64,000 nt of DNA from Pedococcus badiiscoriae (GTDB lineage Bacteria > Actinomycetota > Actinomycetes > Actinomycetales > Dermatophilaceae). Shown here piece after piece: positions 53,930 to 62,966 of this stretch; position 1 is the stretch's first letter, and the number at the start of each line of letters is the position of its first letter. A model generated the notes under the pieces. It did no database searches. It saw only the letters and a list, made by a program, of their open reading frames with translations, and had not been told where the DNA came from. The DNA lies in NCBI RefSeq assembly GCF_013408925.1, contig NZ_JACCAB010000001.1, positions 124,001-188,000 of the forward strand. Direction: 5' to 3'. The translations under genes were made by a program, and so were the position numbers.

Positions 53930-55008
53930 GCTGCGCCCACGACCCACTCTGCGTAGAACAGGCCCAGCCCGAGGGCGACGAAGAGCCCCGCGATGATCCA
54001 GAACCTGATGACGATCGTGACCTCGTTCCACCCGAGCAGCTCGAAGTGGTGCTGGAGGGGTGCCATCCGGAACACCCGCTTGCCGGTCAGCTTGAACGAC
54101 CCGACCTGGATGATGACCGACAGGGTGATCGCCACGAACAGGCCGCCGAGGATGACGACGAGCAGCTCGGTGCGGGTGGTGATCGCCAATCCGGCGAGCA
54201 GGCCGCCGAGCGCGAGGGAGCCTGTGTCCCCCATGAAGATCTTGGCCGGGGAGGCGTTCCACCACAGGAACCCGAAACAGGCACCCATGGCCGCGGCGGC
54301 CACCACCGCGAGGTCCCGGGAGTCGCGCACCTCGTAGCACTTGAGGCCGGGGGTGGTCTGGCAGTTCTGGTTGCCCTGCCAGATGCCGATCAGGACGTAG
54401 GCGGCGAAGACCATCACGGAGGCACCCGTCGCGAGGCCGTCGAGCCCGTCCGTGAGGTTCACCCCGTTGGACGTGCCGGCGATCATGATGTTGGCCCAGA
54501 TGATGAACAGGAGCAGGCCGAGCAGCGTGCCGGCGAAGGCGAGGTCGACGCCGGTGTCCCGCACGAAGGAGATGTGGGTCGACCCGGGCGTGCGGTTCTT
54601 GCTGTTGGGGAACTGCAGCACGAGCACCGCGAAGACGACCGCGACGAGCGTCTGGCCCATGAGCTTCTCCCGCGACCGCAGGCCGAGGCTGCGCTGCTTG
54701 GAGATCTTGATGTAGTCGTCCAGGAACCCGACCAGTCCCAGCCCGGCCATGAGGAACAGCACGAGCACCCCGCTCCAGGTCACCGGGGTGCCGGTGGTCA
54801 GGTGCGCCAGGACGTATGCCGAGAGGCTGGAGCCGATGATGACCGCGCCACCCATCGTGGGCGTGCCACGCTTGGTGTGGTGCGAGGTCGGGCCGTCGTC
54901 GCGGATGAACTGGCCGTAGCCGCGGCGGACGAGGAACTTGATGAACATCGGGGTGCCGAACAGCGCGCCCACGAGGGAGAGGACGGCCGCGAGCAGCACC
55001 GCCTTCAC
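53926..55008 (-). CDS. mraY: Phospho-MurNAc-pentapeptide transferase
   Basis: Membrane enzyme that makes lipid I from UDP-MurNAc-pentapeptide and undecaprenyl phosphate; 360 residues and about ten helices. Catalytic and substrate motifs are [19 protein letters not shown] (aspartates), [24 protein letters not shown] and PLQHHFEL. The GTG start lies 9 bases after GGAGGG and overlaps the murF stop by 4 bases. Confidence 0.96.
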   Translation of the reverse strand: MKAVLLAAVLSLVGALFGTPMFIKFLVRRGYGQFIRDDGPTSHHTKRGTPTMGGAVIIGSSLSAYVLAHLTTGTPVTWSGVLVLFLMAGLGLVGFLDDYIKISKQRSLGLRSREKLMGQTLVAVVFAVLVLQFPNSKNRTPGSTHISFVRDTGVDLAFAGTLLGLLLFIIWANIMIAGTSNGVNLTDGLDGLATGASVMVFAAYVLIGIWQGNQNCQTTPGLKCYEVRDSRDLAVVAAAAMGACFGFLWWNASPAKIFMGDTGSLALGGLLAGLAITTRTELLVVILGGLFVAITLSVIIQVGSFKLTGKRVFRMAPLQHHFELLGWNEVTIVIRFWIIAGLFVALGLGLFYAEWVVGAA

Positions 55009-56468
55009 GTCGCGCCCTCCTTGCTCTCGTCCGTGGTGCTGTCGTCTGCGTCCGTGCCGGCCAGTCTGTCTCCGAGCCACCGTAGTCCGGCATCACGGCT
55101 GGACTTGAACAACACGACGTCACCGGGGCGAAGTTCTTCGGCCAGCAGATCGTAGGCGGCGTCCGCATCCGGGACCCACACGGCCTCGTCGCCCCAGGAC
55201 CCCTCGTGCTGGGCGCCGGTCGCCATCGGCCGGGCAGTCTCTCCCACCACGACGAGCCGCGAGATGTTGAGGCGGACGGCGAGTCGTCCGATGGCGTCGT
55301 GCTCGCTGGTCGAGTCCTCGCCGAGCTCGAGCATCGACCCGAGGACGGCCCAGGTGCGGCGGGGCGGCGCGGCGTCGGCGCTGTCCCGACCACCGCTCAT
55401 CGCCACGAGCGCCTTGAGCGCCGCCCGCATCGAGTCGGGGTTGGCGTTGTAGGCGTCGTTGACCACGGTCACCCCATCGGGACGTTCGGTGACCTCCATC
55501 CGCCACCGGGAGGCCGGCACGGCCGTGGCCAGGGCATCCACGACCTCGGTCAGGGCGAGCCCGCACTCGAGGGCCGCCGCCACGACGGCCAGCGCGTTGC
55601 CCACGTGGTGCTCTCCGTGCAGGGCGAGCGTGACGCGTGCCTCGCCCTCGGGGGTCACCACGGCGAACGAGGGACGCCCCGACGGGTCGAGGGTGATGTC
55701 GGTCGCTCGGATGTCGGCGTCGGGGGCCGTCCCGACGAGCCGCACCCTCGCGGCGGTCTTCGCTGCCATGGCGCGCACGACCTGGTCGTCCGCGTTGAGC
55801 ACCGCGAGCCCACCGGGGGGCAGAGCCTGCACGAGCTCGGCCTTCGCGACGGCAATGGCCTCGCGGGAGCCGAACTCACCCACGTGTGCGGAGCCCACGT
55901 TGAGCTCGATCCCGATGCCGGGTGGGGCGATTCGCGTGAGGTAGTCGATGTGGCCGATTCCCCTGGCGCCCATCTCGACGACGAGGAACCGGGTCTGCGG
56001 CGTGACGCGGAAGACGGTCAGCGGCACGCCGACCTCGGAGTTGAGTGACCCCACCGGCGCCACCGTCGGCGCCACGCTGGACAGCACGCTGGCGAGCAGG
56101 TCCTTGGTCGACGTCTTGCCCGAGGAGCCGGTGATGCCGATCACGGTCAGGTCGGGGTGCCGGTCGACGACGGCCCGCGCCAGCGAGGCCAGACCCGCCT
56201 GGATGTCCTCCACCACGACGGCCGGCAGCTCCTCGACCGGCCGGGTGGTCATCGCGGCCACGGCCCCGAGCCCGGCCGCGGAGGCGACGAACTGGTGGCC
56301 GTCCAGCTGCTCACCGATGCGGGCGATGTAGAGCCCACCCGGTCCGGCCTCCCGCGAGTCGGTGACGACGGGGCCGTCGATGACCAGGTCAGCGGCGGCG
56401 GTGTCGTCCAGCCCCTCCAGCCGACCACCGGTGATCTCGGCAATCTCCTTGAGCGAGAACGGGATCAT
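55005..56468 (-). CDS. murF: UDP-MurNAc-tripeptide-D-Ala-D-Ala ligase
   Basis: Adds D-Ala-D-Ala to UDP-MurNAc-tripeptide, 487 residues, cytosolic. ATP-binding [16 protein letters not shown] near residue 112, the [13 protein letters not shown] region, and [15 protein letters not shown] near 335 are family motifs. The ATG overlaps the murE stop by 4 bases. Order and coupling are typical of the actinobacterial dcw cluster. Confidence 0.95.
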   Translation of the reverse strand: MIPFSLKEIAEITGGRLEGLDDTAAADLVIDGPVVTDSREAGPGGLYIARIGEQLDGHQFVASAAGLGAVAAMTTRPVEELPAVVVEDIQAGLASLARAVVDRHPDLTVIGITGSSGKTSTKDLLASVLSSVAPTVAPVGSLNSEVGVPLTVFRVTPQTRFLVVEMGARGIGHIDYLTRIAPPGIGIELNVGSAHVGEFGSREAIAVAKAELVQALPPGGLAVLNADDQVVRAMAAKTAARVRLVGTAPDADIRATDITLDPSGRPSFAVVTPEGEARVTLALHGEHHVGNALAVVAAALECGLALTEVVDALATAVPASRWRMEVTERPDGVTVVNDAYNANPDSMRAALKALVAMSGGRDSADAAPPRRTWAVLGSMLELGEDSTSEHDAIGRLAVRLNISRLVVVGETARPMATGAQHEGSWGDEAVWVPDADAAYDLLAEELRPGDVVLFKSSRDAGLRWLGDRLAGTDADDSTTDESKEGAT

Positions 56469-58042
56469 CGCCCGGCACCGCCCGCACGCGGGCCTTCGGC
56501 GACCAGCTCGTCCAGCGCCCGACGTGCCTGCTCCCGGTCGTCGAACGGGTGCACCGTCCCGGCGATCTCCTGGCCGGTCTCGTGACCCTTGCCGACGATG
56601 GCGACCACGCTCCCGGGCCCGGCATCGTGGGCGGCGCGGACCGCGACCGTGATGGCCTCGGCGCGCCCGGCGACCTCCCGCAGCGCGCCGCCGGTGGCGA
56701 TGGCGGTCGCGTGGCCCCTCGCCCCGTCGAGCACGGCGGCACGGATCACCGCCGGGTCCTCGGACCGCGGGTTGTCGTCGGTCACGACGACGAGGTCGGC
56801 GTTCGACGCGGCGGCCGCGCCCATGGCGCCGCGCTTGCCGCGGTCGCGGTCGCCCCCGGCGCCGAGGACGACGACGAGGCTGCCGGCGGTCTGCGGCCGC
56901 AGCGCCTTGAGCGCAGCGGCCACGGCGTCAGGGCTGTGCGCGTAGTCCACGACGACCAGCGGCAGGCCGAGCTCGGCCGCCGTGTCGAGATCGAGAAGCA
57001 CCCTCTCCATCCGGCCGGGGACGTGCGGGTCGACCAGGAGCGCCCGCTCGGCGTCCGGCGCCGCGATCCCCCCGGCCATCAGCGCCATGGCCGCCATGGC
57101 GGTGTTGACGCGGTTGAACTCCCCCGGCAGGGCGGATCGCAGGTGCAGGGTCGTCGCGCCATCGGACAGCGTGAACCGCGATGGGTCCTGCTCCCCCGCC
57201 ACGACCCGCCAGTCGGCGTCCACCTCCGGCACCGACGTCAGCGTCGTGACGGGGACGGTCGCGAGCGTGGCCAGCTCGCGGCCCCACTCGTCGTCGACGC
57301 ACACGATCCCGCGCCGGGAGCGCTGCGGGGTGAAGAGCTGCGCCTTGGCCAGGAAGTACTCGCGCATCGTGGAGTGGAAGTCGAGGTGGTCCTGCGAGAG
57401 GTTGGTGAACAGGGCGACGTCATAGACCACGCCGTCCACCCGGTGCTGGCTCAGGGCGTGGCTGGAGACCTCCATGACACAGGAGTCGACCCCGCGTTCG
57501 GTCATCACCGCGAGGAGGGCGTGCACCACGGTGGCCTCCGGCGTGGTGCGGACGCTCTTGACCCGTTCGTCGCCGATCCGCGTCTCGACCGTGCCGATCA
57601 GGCCGGTGGTGTGGCCGAGCGCCGTCAGCGCCGAGTCGATGAGGTATGCCGTGGTGGTCTTCCCGTTCGTCCCGGTCACCCCGTACATCCGCATGGCGAG
57701 CGTGCCCGTGCCGTAGACGAGGCAGGACACGAGTCCGACGAGGCTGCGTGGCTGCTCGACCACCACCAGGGGCAGGTCCACTCCCTCGGCGTCGAGGAGG
57801 TCCTGTCCGGCCCGGTCGGTCAGGACCGCCACCGCGCCCGCCTCGCGCGCCGCCGCGGCATACCTCGCGCCGTGGGCGTTCGCGCCGGGAAGGGCCGCGT
57901 ACAGGTCACCGGCCACGACGTCCTGGGAGGACAGGCTCACGCCCGTGACCTTGCGGTCCTCACCCACGAGGGCGCCCCCGACGAGGGTGGCCACGACTGA
58001 CAGCGGGGTCGCCGCAGGGGACGACGGACGGGGGGATGGCAC
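56465..58042 (-). CDS. murE: UDP-MurNAc-dipeptide-diaminopimelate ligase
   Basis: Adds the third residue of the stem peptide, 525 residues. Motifs: [17 protein letters not shown] near residue 125, VMEVSSHALSQHRVDG, NLSQDHLDFHSTM and DYAHSPDA. DNPRSEDP near residue 422 is the diaminopimelate-specificity motif (lysine-type enzymes differ there), so the cell wall should contain DAP; meso- versus LL-DAP cannot be told. An overlap of 4 bases couples it to murF; ftsI ends 17 bases upstream. Confidence 0.95.
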   Translation of the reverse strand: MPSPRPSSPAATPLSVVATLVGGALVGEDRKVTGVSLSSQDVVAGDLYAALPGANAHGARYAAAAREAGAVAVLTDRAGQDLLDAEGVDLPLVVVEQPRSLVGLVSCLVYGTGTLAMRMYGVTGTNGKTTTAYLIDSALTALGHTTGLIGTVETRIGDERVKSVRTTPEATVVHALLAVMTERGVDSCVMEVSSHALSQHRVDGVVYDVALFTNLSQDHLDFHSTMREYFLAKAQLFTPQRSRRGIVCVDDEWGRELATLATVPVTTLTSVPEVDADWRVVAGEQDPSRFTLSDGATTLHLRSALPGEFNRVNTAMAAMALMAGGIAAPDAERALLVDPHVPGRMERVLLDLDTAAELGLPLVVVDYAHSPDAVAAALKALRPQTAGSLVVVLGAGGDRDRGKRGAMGAAAASNADLVVVTDDNPRSEDPAVIRAAVLDGARGHATAIATGGALREVAGRAEAITVAVRAAHDAGPGSVVAIVGKGHETGQEIAGTVHPFDDREQARRALDELVAEGPRAGGAGR

Positions 58043-58059
58043 GGACAGCGAGCCTACCG

Positions 58060-60204
58060 TCAGCGACTTGAGCCGGATGCGCCCGACCTGCGGTCGCGGA
58101 TGACGCTGGGGTCGCTGGCGGCCGGGATCGTCGCGGGGCTGAGCTTGGCCACCGGCGACGAGGTGCCGGTCGGCGGGATCTGCAGCTCTTGCAGTGCGTA
58201 GGTCATGATGTCGTGGAACACCGGGCCGGCGACCACACCGCCGAAGTAGCCCTTGATGGGGCGCTGGATGGTCACCGCGACCACGATCTGAGGGTCGTCG
58301 GCCGGCGCGAAGCCGATGAAGCTGGCCGTCTTGCCCGAGTACCGGCCCTGCGCGGCGTCGTACCGGTCCGCGGTGCCCGTCTTGCCTGCCACGCGGTAGC
58401 CGGCGATCTTCGCCTGGGGTGCCGTCCCCTCCTTGGTGACGACCCCTTCGAGCATGTCGCGCACCTTCTGGGCCGTGTCGGGAGACACGACCGTGATGGG
58501 CGACGCCTTCGGTGCCGGGGTGAAGCCGCCACTGCCGTCGCCGACCCCCGCGATGATCCGCGGCGGGATCCGCACTCCGTCGTTGGCGATGGTCTGGAAG
58601 ACCCCGGCCGCCTGGAGCGCGTTGACCGACAGGCCCTGGCCGAACAGGACGGTGTAGCGCTGGGACCCGCTCCAGCTGTTGACGTTCGACAGGAGACCGG
58701 GGCCCTCACCGGGGAAGCCCATCCCCGACGTCTGGCCGAGCCCGAACTTGCGAAAGTAGTCGTACATCGTCGCCGGCTTGACCTTCTCGCCCGCGAGGAT
58801 GGTCCCGATGTTGCTGGACTGCGCGAGGACCCCCGCGAACGTGAGGTACTCCGTCGGGTGGTCGTGGCTGTCCCTGAACTCCCGGTTGTCGGCGCGGTGG
58901 ATCCGGTTGGGGACCTCCACCACGGTGGACGGGGTCACGACCCCCTCCTGGATGGCCGCCGCGGCGGTCATCACCTTGCCGGTGGAGCCCGGCTCGTAGA
59001 CGTCGTTGAAGGCCTTGTTGGTCCAGTTGTCGATGGACTGGCCGGGCTGGTTCGGGTCGAAGGTCGGGTAGGACGCGACGGCCAGCAGCTCGCCCGTCTT
59101 GGCGTTCTCGACGACGACGGTGCCCGACAGCGCCTGCGTCTGGATGACCTTCTGCGCCACCGCGTTCTGGGCGAACCACTGGAGGTCGGAGTCGATGGTG
59201 AGCCGGACGTCGTGGCCGGGCTGGGGGTTGATGGTCTCCTGCGGCGCGTTGGGGATGGGACGGCCGTCCTGGGACTGTTCGTAGATGGTCTTCCCGGACT
59301 TGCCCTTGAGGGTCTTGTCCATGAGGACCTCGATGCCGGACCCGGCGGTGCCGTCGGACTGGAGGAAGCCGACCAGGGCCGAGGCGGCCGTCGCGGTGGG
59401 ATAGACCCGGTCCGAGGTGGCTTCGGAGTAGATGCCGTTGACGCCCAGCTCGGAGATCTTGCGCCAGTTGAGCGGGGTGACGTTCTTCTGCAGCACCCGG
59501 TACCTGGCCCGGCCGGTCAGCTCCGGGGTCAGGGTCGCGACCGGGATCCCGAGCAGGGGTGAGAGGTCCTGCGCCGCGCCGGCCACCCCGACCTTGACGC
59601 GCACCCCGTTGACCGTCTTGACGTACTGCGGCACCGCGGTCTGGTCGACGGTCACGGTCCGGCGCTCGATGCTCGAGGCCAGGATCGTGCCGTTGCGGTC
59701 GGTGATGGAGCCGCGCATGGCCGGCAGCGCCACCGTCGCCGTGCGCGAGGACTGCGCGTCCTTGGAGACGGCCGAGGCGTCAAAACCCTGCAACCGCAAC
59801 AGCTGGGCGCCGAAGATGCTGAAGACGAAGAGCACGGCGATCGTCATCGTCCGCATCCGCCGACGCGGGCTCGACCCGCTGAGGTTGACGGCGCGACGCG
59901 CGGGCGGACGGGGCGGTCCGGGCGGATGGGGCGGTCGAGGCCCTCCGGGGGGCCTGCTGCTCGAGCGAGGGCCCGGCTTCGTGGCCCTGGGCGTGCGAGC
60001 GGGCGCCTCGGGGCGCGGGGCACGCGGGCCCGGCTTCGCGGCACCGGCGCGAGTCGCCGAGCCTGTGCCGGCCGCTGTGCCCTTGCCGGCCGCTGTGCCC
60101 TTGCCGGCCGGCGTGCCCGGCCGGGCCGTCGTGCCCGTGGCGCGCTGGCTCGAGGTCGCGGGGCGGCGCGGGTTTCCGGGGCGAGTGCCTCGGGTCTGCG
60201 TCAC
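58060..60204 (-). CDS. ftsI: Septal penicillin-binding protein (transpeptidase)
   Basis: Class B PBP of the divisome, 714 residues. A cytosolic extension of about 110 residues rich in Pro, Gly, Arg and Ala precedes one membrane helix (about 117-135, MTIAVLFVFSIFGAQLL). The pedestal begins GSITDRNGTILA. The transpeptidase has EPGSTGKVM with Ser407 and Lys410, SSN, and KTGTADRYD with Lys608. It cross-links septal peptidoglycan, working with FtsW upstream in transport order. The extension is unusually long for FtsI but such tails occur in actinobacteria. Confidence 0.94.
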   Translation of the reverse strand: MTQTRGTRPGNPRRPATSSQRATGTTARPGTPAGKGTAAGKGTAAGTGSATRAGAAKPGPRAPRPEAPARTPRATKPGPRSSSRPPGGPRPPHPPGPPRPPARRAVNLSGSSPRRRMRTMTIAVLFVFSIFGAQLLRLQGFDASAVSKDAQSSRTATVALPAMRGSITDRNGTILASSIERRTVTVDQTAVPQYVKTVNGVRVKVGVAGAAQDLSPLLGIPVATLTPELTGRARYRVLQKNVTPLNWRKISELGVNGIYSEATSDRVYPTATAASALVGFLQSDGTAGSGIEVLMDKTLKGKSGKTIYEQSQDGRPIPNAPQETINPQPGHDVRLTIDSDLQWFAQNAVAQKVIQTQALSGTVVVENAKTGELLAVASYPTFDPNQPGQSIDNWTNKAFNDVYEPGSTGKVMTAAAAIQEGVVTPSTVVEVPNRIHRADNREFRDSHDHPTEYLTFAGVLAQSSNIGTILAGEKVKPATMYDYFRKFGLGQTSGMGFPGEGPGLLSNVNSWSGSQRYTVLFGQGLSVNALQAAGVFQTIANDGVRIPPRIIAGVGDGSGGFTPAPKASPITVVSPDTAQKVRDMLEGVVTKEGTAPQAKIAGYRVAGKTGTADRYDAAQGRYSGKTASFIGFAPADDPQIVVAVTIQRPIKGYFGGVVAGPVFHDIMTYALQELQIPPTGTSSPVAKLSPATIPAASDPSVIRDRRSGASGSSR

Positions 60205-60252
60205 TGGGTACCTCGGTCCGTTCTGGTCGGTGCTGGCTGTGGTGCGGGTCCG

Positions 60253-60942
60253 CTAGTGCTTGGGCGGCACGGCACTGCGGGCCGTGCCGGGCCGGGTGGA
60301 CCTGCCGGGCTTGGCCGGCTTCTTCGCCGGTGCCTTGGTCGTGGTGGTGCTGGTGGTGGTCCCGGTCTTGGCGTTGACGCTGGTCACGGTGGTCACGACC
60401 GAGCCGTCGGGCTTGGTGACCACCACGGTCGTCGTCGTCACATTCCCCTTCTTCGTGCTGGTCGTCGCCGGGCCGCCGCTCGTGGCCTGAACTGACTTCG
60501 CCGAAGTCCCCTGAGCCGCCGTGACCACGGTAAAGCCGCCGCCCTTCTTGGCCGGCTCCGCCACGCCGAGGACCTTGCCGTCCGAGAGCCGCAGGAAGGC
60601 CGCGGAGCTGGCCGGCACCATGCCGAGCTTCGTGGCCCGGGTCGCGAGGTTGGCCGGGCTGCGCTGGGCGTCGATGGCCTGCGTGAGGGCGTCCTGGGTG
60701 TCGGCGAGCTCACCGGAGGTCGACTGCAGGTTGTGCAGGGTGAACGACCCTTCGGCCATGGCCGTGTTGAGCATCAGCAGCCCGAACAGACCTGCGCAGA
60801 GCAGGACCATGCACACGGCCGCGAAGACGCCGTTGCCCGGGTGGCCGACGGCGGCGGGGACCACCTTGAGGGGTTGCTGGGGCGCGGCCCTGCGGGCAGG
60901 GGCGCGCGTGACGACCCTCGCGGTCGCCGTCTGCTGGCTCAT
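60253..60942 (-). CDS. ftsL: FtsL-like septum protein
   Basis: Type II membrane protein, 229 residues, between rsmH and ftsI where ftsL normally lies. The cytosolic N-terminus (about 1-36) is basic; a membrane helix spans about 38-60 ([20 protein letters not shown]). The short outer coiled coil ([20 protein letters not shown]) is FtsL-like. Unlike most FtsL proteins it then continues with a Thr-rich, Lys/Pro-ended tail of about 110 residues. It overlaps rsmH by 4 bases. The name rests on position and topology more than on sequence. Confidence 0.85.
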   Translation of the reverse strand: MSQQTATARVVTRAPARRAAPQQPLKVVPAAVGHPGNGVFAAVCMVLLCAGLFGLLMLNTAMAEGSFTLHNLQSTSGELADTQDALTQAIDAQRSPANLATRATKLGMVPASSAAFLRLSDGKVLGVAEPAKKGGGFTVVTAAQGTSAKSVQATSGGPATTSTKKGNVTTTTVVVTKPDGSVVTTVTSVNAKTGTTTSTTTTKAPAKKPAKPGRSTRPGTARSAVPPKH

Positions 60943-61931
60943 CGGTGGGTTCCCTTCGTGGTGGCGTCAGTGGGTCGGGTGCGCTCGGCGGCGCGCAGGC
61001 GCACCGAGGCGGATCGGGGGTTGGCGGCCTGCTCCTGCGGGCTGGCCTCCTCGGCGCCGCGGGTGAGCAGGCGCAGGTATGCCGCGTGCTCGGGCAGCTC
61101 CACGGGAAGGCCCTGCGGGCTGCTTCCCTTGGCGCCGGCCGAGAGCACGCGCTTGGTGATGCGGTCCTCGAGCGAGTGGTACGACAGGACGGCGATGCGC
61201 CCTCCGACGCCCAGGGCGTCGACGGCGCGCGGCAGGGCGGCGGCCCAGACCGAGAGCTCGGCGTTGACCTCGATGCGCAGGGCCTGGAAGGTGCGCTTGC
61301 CGGGGTGTCCCCCGCTCTTCTGCGAGGCGGCCGGGACGACCTTCTTGAGCAGCTCGACGAGGCGGCCCGAGGTGGTGAACGGCGCCTCGTCGCGCTCGCG
61401 GACGATGGCGCCGGCGATCTTGCGCGCGAACCGCTCCTCGCCGAACTCGCGCAGCAGCGTCTCGAGGGCGGCGGCGTCGTAGGTGTTGAGGACCTCGGCG
61501 GCAGTCAGGCCGGTGGACTGGTCCATCCGCATGTCCAGCGGGGCGTCCTGGCTGTAGGAGAACCCGCGGTCGGCTTCGTCGAGCTGGAGAGAGGAGACCC
61601 CCAGGTCGTAGAGCGCGGCGTCGATGTGGTCCACGCCGGCCTCGGCCAGGGCACGTGGCACCTCGTCGTACACCGCGTGGACGAAGGTGACCTGCGCGGC
61701 ATACGGGGCAAGGCGTTCGGCGGCGAGCGCGAGCGCCTCCCGGTCCCGGTCGATGCCGACGACGTGGGCGCCCGGGCAGCGCTCGAGGATCGCTGCGGCA
61801 TGGCCGCCCATGCCGAGGGTGCCGTCGAGGTACACCGCGCCGGGGGCGGTCAGGGCCGGGGCGAGCAGGTCGACGATGCGGTCGCGGAGCACCGGAATGT
61901 GCCGGTCGGCGGCCATTCCTCGTGCGTTCAT
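60939..61931 (-). CDS. rsmH: 16S rRNA (cytosine(1402)-N(4))-methyltransferase
   Basis: SAM-dependent methyltransferase that modifies C1402 of 16S rRNA; 330 residues. Motifs: [13 protein letters not shown] at the start, SAM-binding [49 protein letters not shown], and the C-terminal [13 protein letters not shown]. The ATG at 61931 is preferred over one at 61937 because GCAGGAG then lies 6 bases upstream. The gene sits between mraZ and ftsL, its standard place in the cluster. Confidence 0.96.
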   Translation of the reverse strand: MNARGMAADRHIPVLRDRIVDLLAPALTAPGAVYLDGTLGMGGHAAAILERCPGAHVVGIDRDREALALAAERLAPYAAQVTFVHAVYDEVPRALAEAGVDHIDAALYDLGVSSLQLDEADRGFSYSQDAPLDMRMDQSTGLTAAEVLNTYDAAALETLLREFGEERFARKIAGAIVRERDEAPFTTSGRLVELLKKVVPAASQKSGGHPGKRTFQALRIEVNAELSVWAAALPRAVDALGVGGRIAVLSYHSLEDRITKRVLSAGAKGSSPQGLPVELPEHAAYLRLLTRGAEEASPQEQAANPRSASVRLRAAERTRPTDATTKGTHR

Positions 61932-62114
61932 CGACATCTCCTGCGGGACGGTGCTGGTACTGCGGTGGCGGTCGTGCGGCGGTGGTGCTGTCGTGCTGGT
62001 GCTGTGGTGGCCCTGCGGTCAGGTCTCCATCCGCTTCAAGGGATGCGGCCCGGGACGGGGGAAGTCGTCCCGGGATACGAAGCGGCTGGAGACCTGGCTC
62101 CAGGGGCACGGGGC

Positions 62115-62546
62115 TCACAGGAGCCCCGGGATGACCTCCTCCGACTGGTCGGAGAAGCCCTGCTCGGTGCTCTCGAGGTACGTGGTCCAGCTGTCGGTGT
62201 CCCAGACCTCGACCCGTGAGCCGGCGCCGATGACGGTGCAGTCGCGGGTCAGGCCCGCGTAGGCCCGCAGGTTCGCCGGGATCGTGACGCGGCCCTGCTT
62301 GTCCGGCACCTCGTCCGAGGCGCCCGACAGGAAGACACGGGTGAAGTCGCGGACGGCTTTGCTCGTCGTCGGCGCGGCCTGCATCTGCTGGGTCACCTTG
62401 AGGAACTCGTCCATCGGGAAGACGTACAGGCAGCGCTCCTGGCCGCGGGTCACGACCAGGCCGTCGGACATCCGCTCGCGGAACTTCGCCGGGAGGAAGA
62501 GGCGGCCCTTGTCGTCGAGCCGGGGGCTGTGCGTCCCGAGAAACAT
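62115..62546 (-). CDS. mraZ: Transcriptional regulator MraZ
   Basis: AbrB/MazE-like DNA-binding protein that controls the dcw cluster, 143 residues. Two tandem swapped-hairpin domains are visible: [20 protein letters not shown] and the equivalent [13 protein letters not shown] in the second half. Its start at [10 protein letters not shown] is fixed by GGGGAGGG upstream. MraZ binds repeated GTGG-containing boxes in its own promoter; three such pairs are present in this window upstream of it and of moxR. First gene of the dcw cluster, 183 bases before rsmH. Confidence 0.96.
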   Translation of the reverse strand: MFLGTHSPRLDDKGRLFLPAKFRERMSDGLVVTRGQERCLYVFPMDEFLKVTQQMQAAPTTSKAVRDFTRVFLSGASDEVPDKQGRVTIPANLRAYAGLTRDCTVIGAGSRVEVWDTDSWTTYLESTEQGFSDQSEEVIPGLL

Positions 62547-62595
62547 CGCGCCCCCCTCCCCTGCCGACCCGTCCGAGGACCCCACGGCCCTCTGG

Positions 62596-62615
62596 TTTCC
62601 CCCACTTTACTCCAC
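62596..62615 (-). promoter_or_regulatory. MraZ-type box pair in front of mraZ
   Basis: On the minus strand the sequence reads GTGGAGTAAA followed directly by GTGGGGGAAA, two GTGG units with a 10-base period about 50 bases from the mraZ start. This matches the tandem GTGG/TGGG repeats bound by MraZ in other bacteria. Confidence 0.6.
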
Positions 62616-62682
62616 CAACACCCGCGTCTATCGCAGTTTCGTCACAATTCTCGGACTGATTGGGATATTTCTGCAGGTCACC

Positions 62683-62705
62683 GTGGTGGTGGAAAGTGGT
62701 GGAGA
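62683..62705 (+). promoter_or_regulatory. MraZ-type box pair, opposite orientation
   Basis: GTGGTGGAAA followed directly by GTGGTGGAGA on the plus strand, again a 10-base period, with an extra GTG just before. It is inverted relative to the mraZ-proximal pair. Confidence 0.5.
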
Positions 62706-62885
62706 TTTTACAGCTCTGGTCCGTAAGGCCAACTCGAGGCGCACCTCGGGCCTCCGAGGCCCCGGACGACCTCGTCGACCTCGTCGACCTCGTCCCCGGC
62801 GGCCCCCGATCCGGCCCGGCGGCGGGCGACGAATGCCTCCTGCCAGCCCCTGGCGAGGTCACGACACGGCATACCCCCTTCTTTG

Positions 62886-62905
62886 GTGGTGCGAAGTGGG
62901 GGAAG
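62886..62905 (+). promoter_or_regulatory. MraZ-type box pair in front of moxR
   Basis: GTGGTGCGAA followed directly by GTGGGGGAAG on the plus strand, about 60 bases before the moxR start. Same period and closely similar sequence to the other two pairs. Confidence 0.5.
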
Positions 62906-62966
62906 ATCGATCGACCACCGCAGGGGCGCAGCGTGGCGGCCAACGGGGACGACGGAAGGACAGCCG

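Larger units (their letters stand above)
62547..62966. other. mraZ-moxR divergent promoter region
   Basis: This 420-base region between divergent genes contains three GTGG box pairs, listed separately, and no convincing coding frame. The DNA between 62620 and 62720 is markedly AT-richer than the surroundings, as expected of promoters. Confidence 0.6.
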
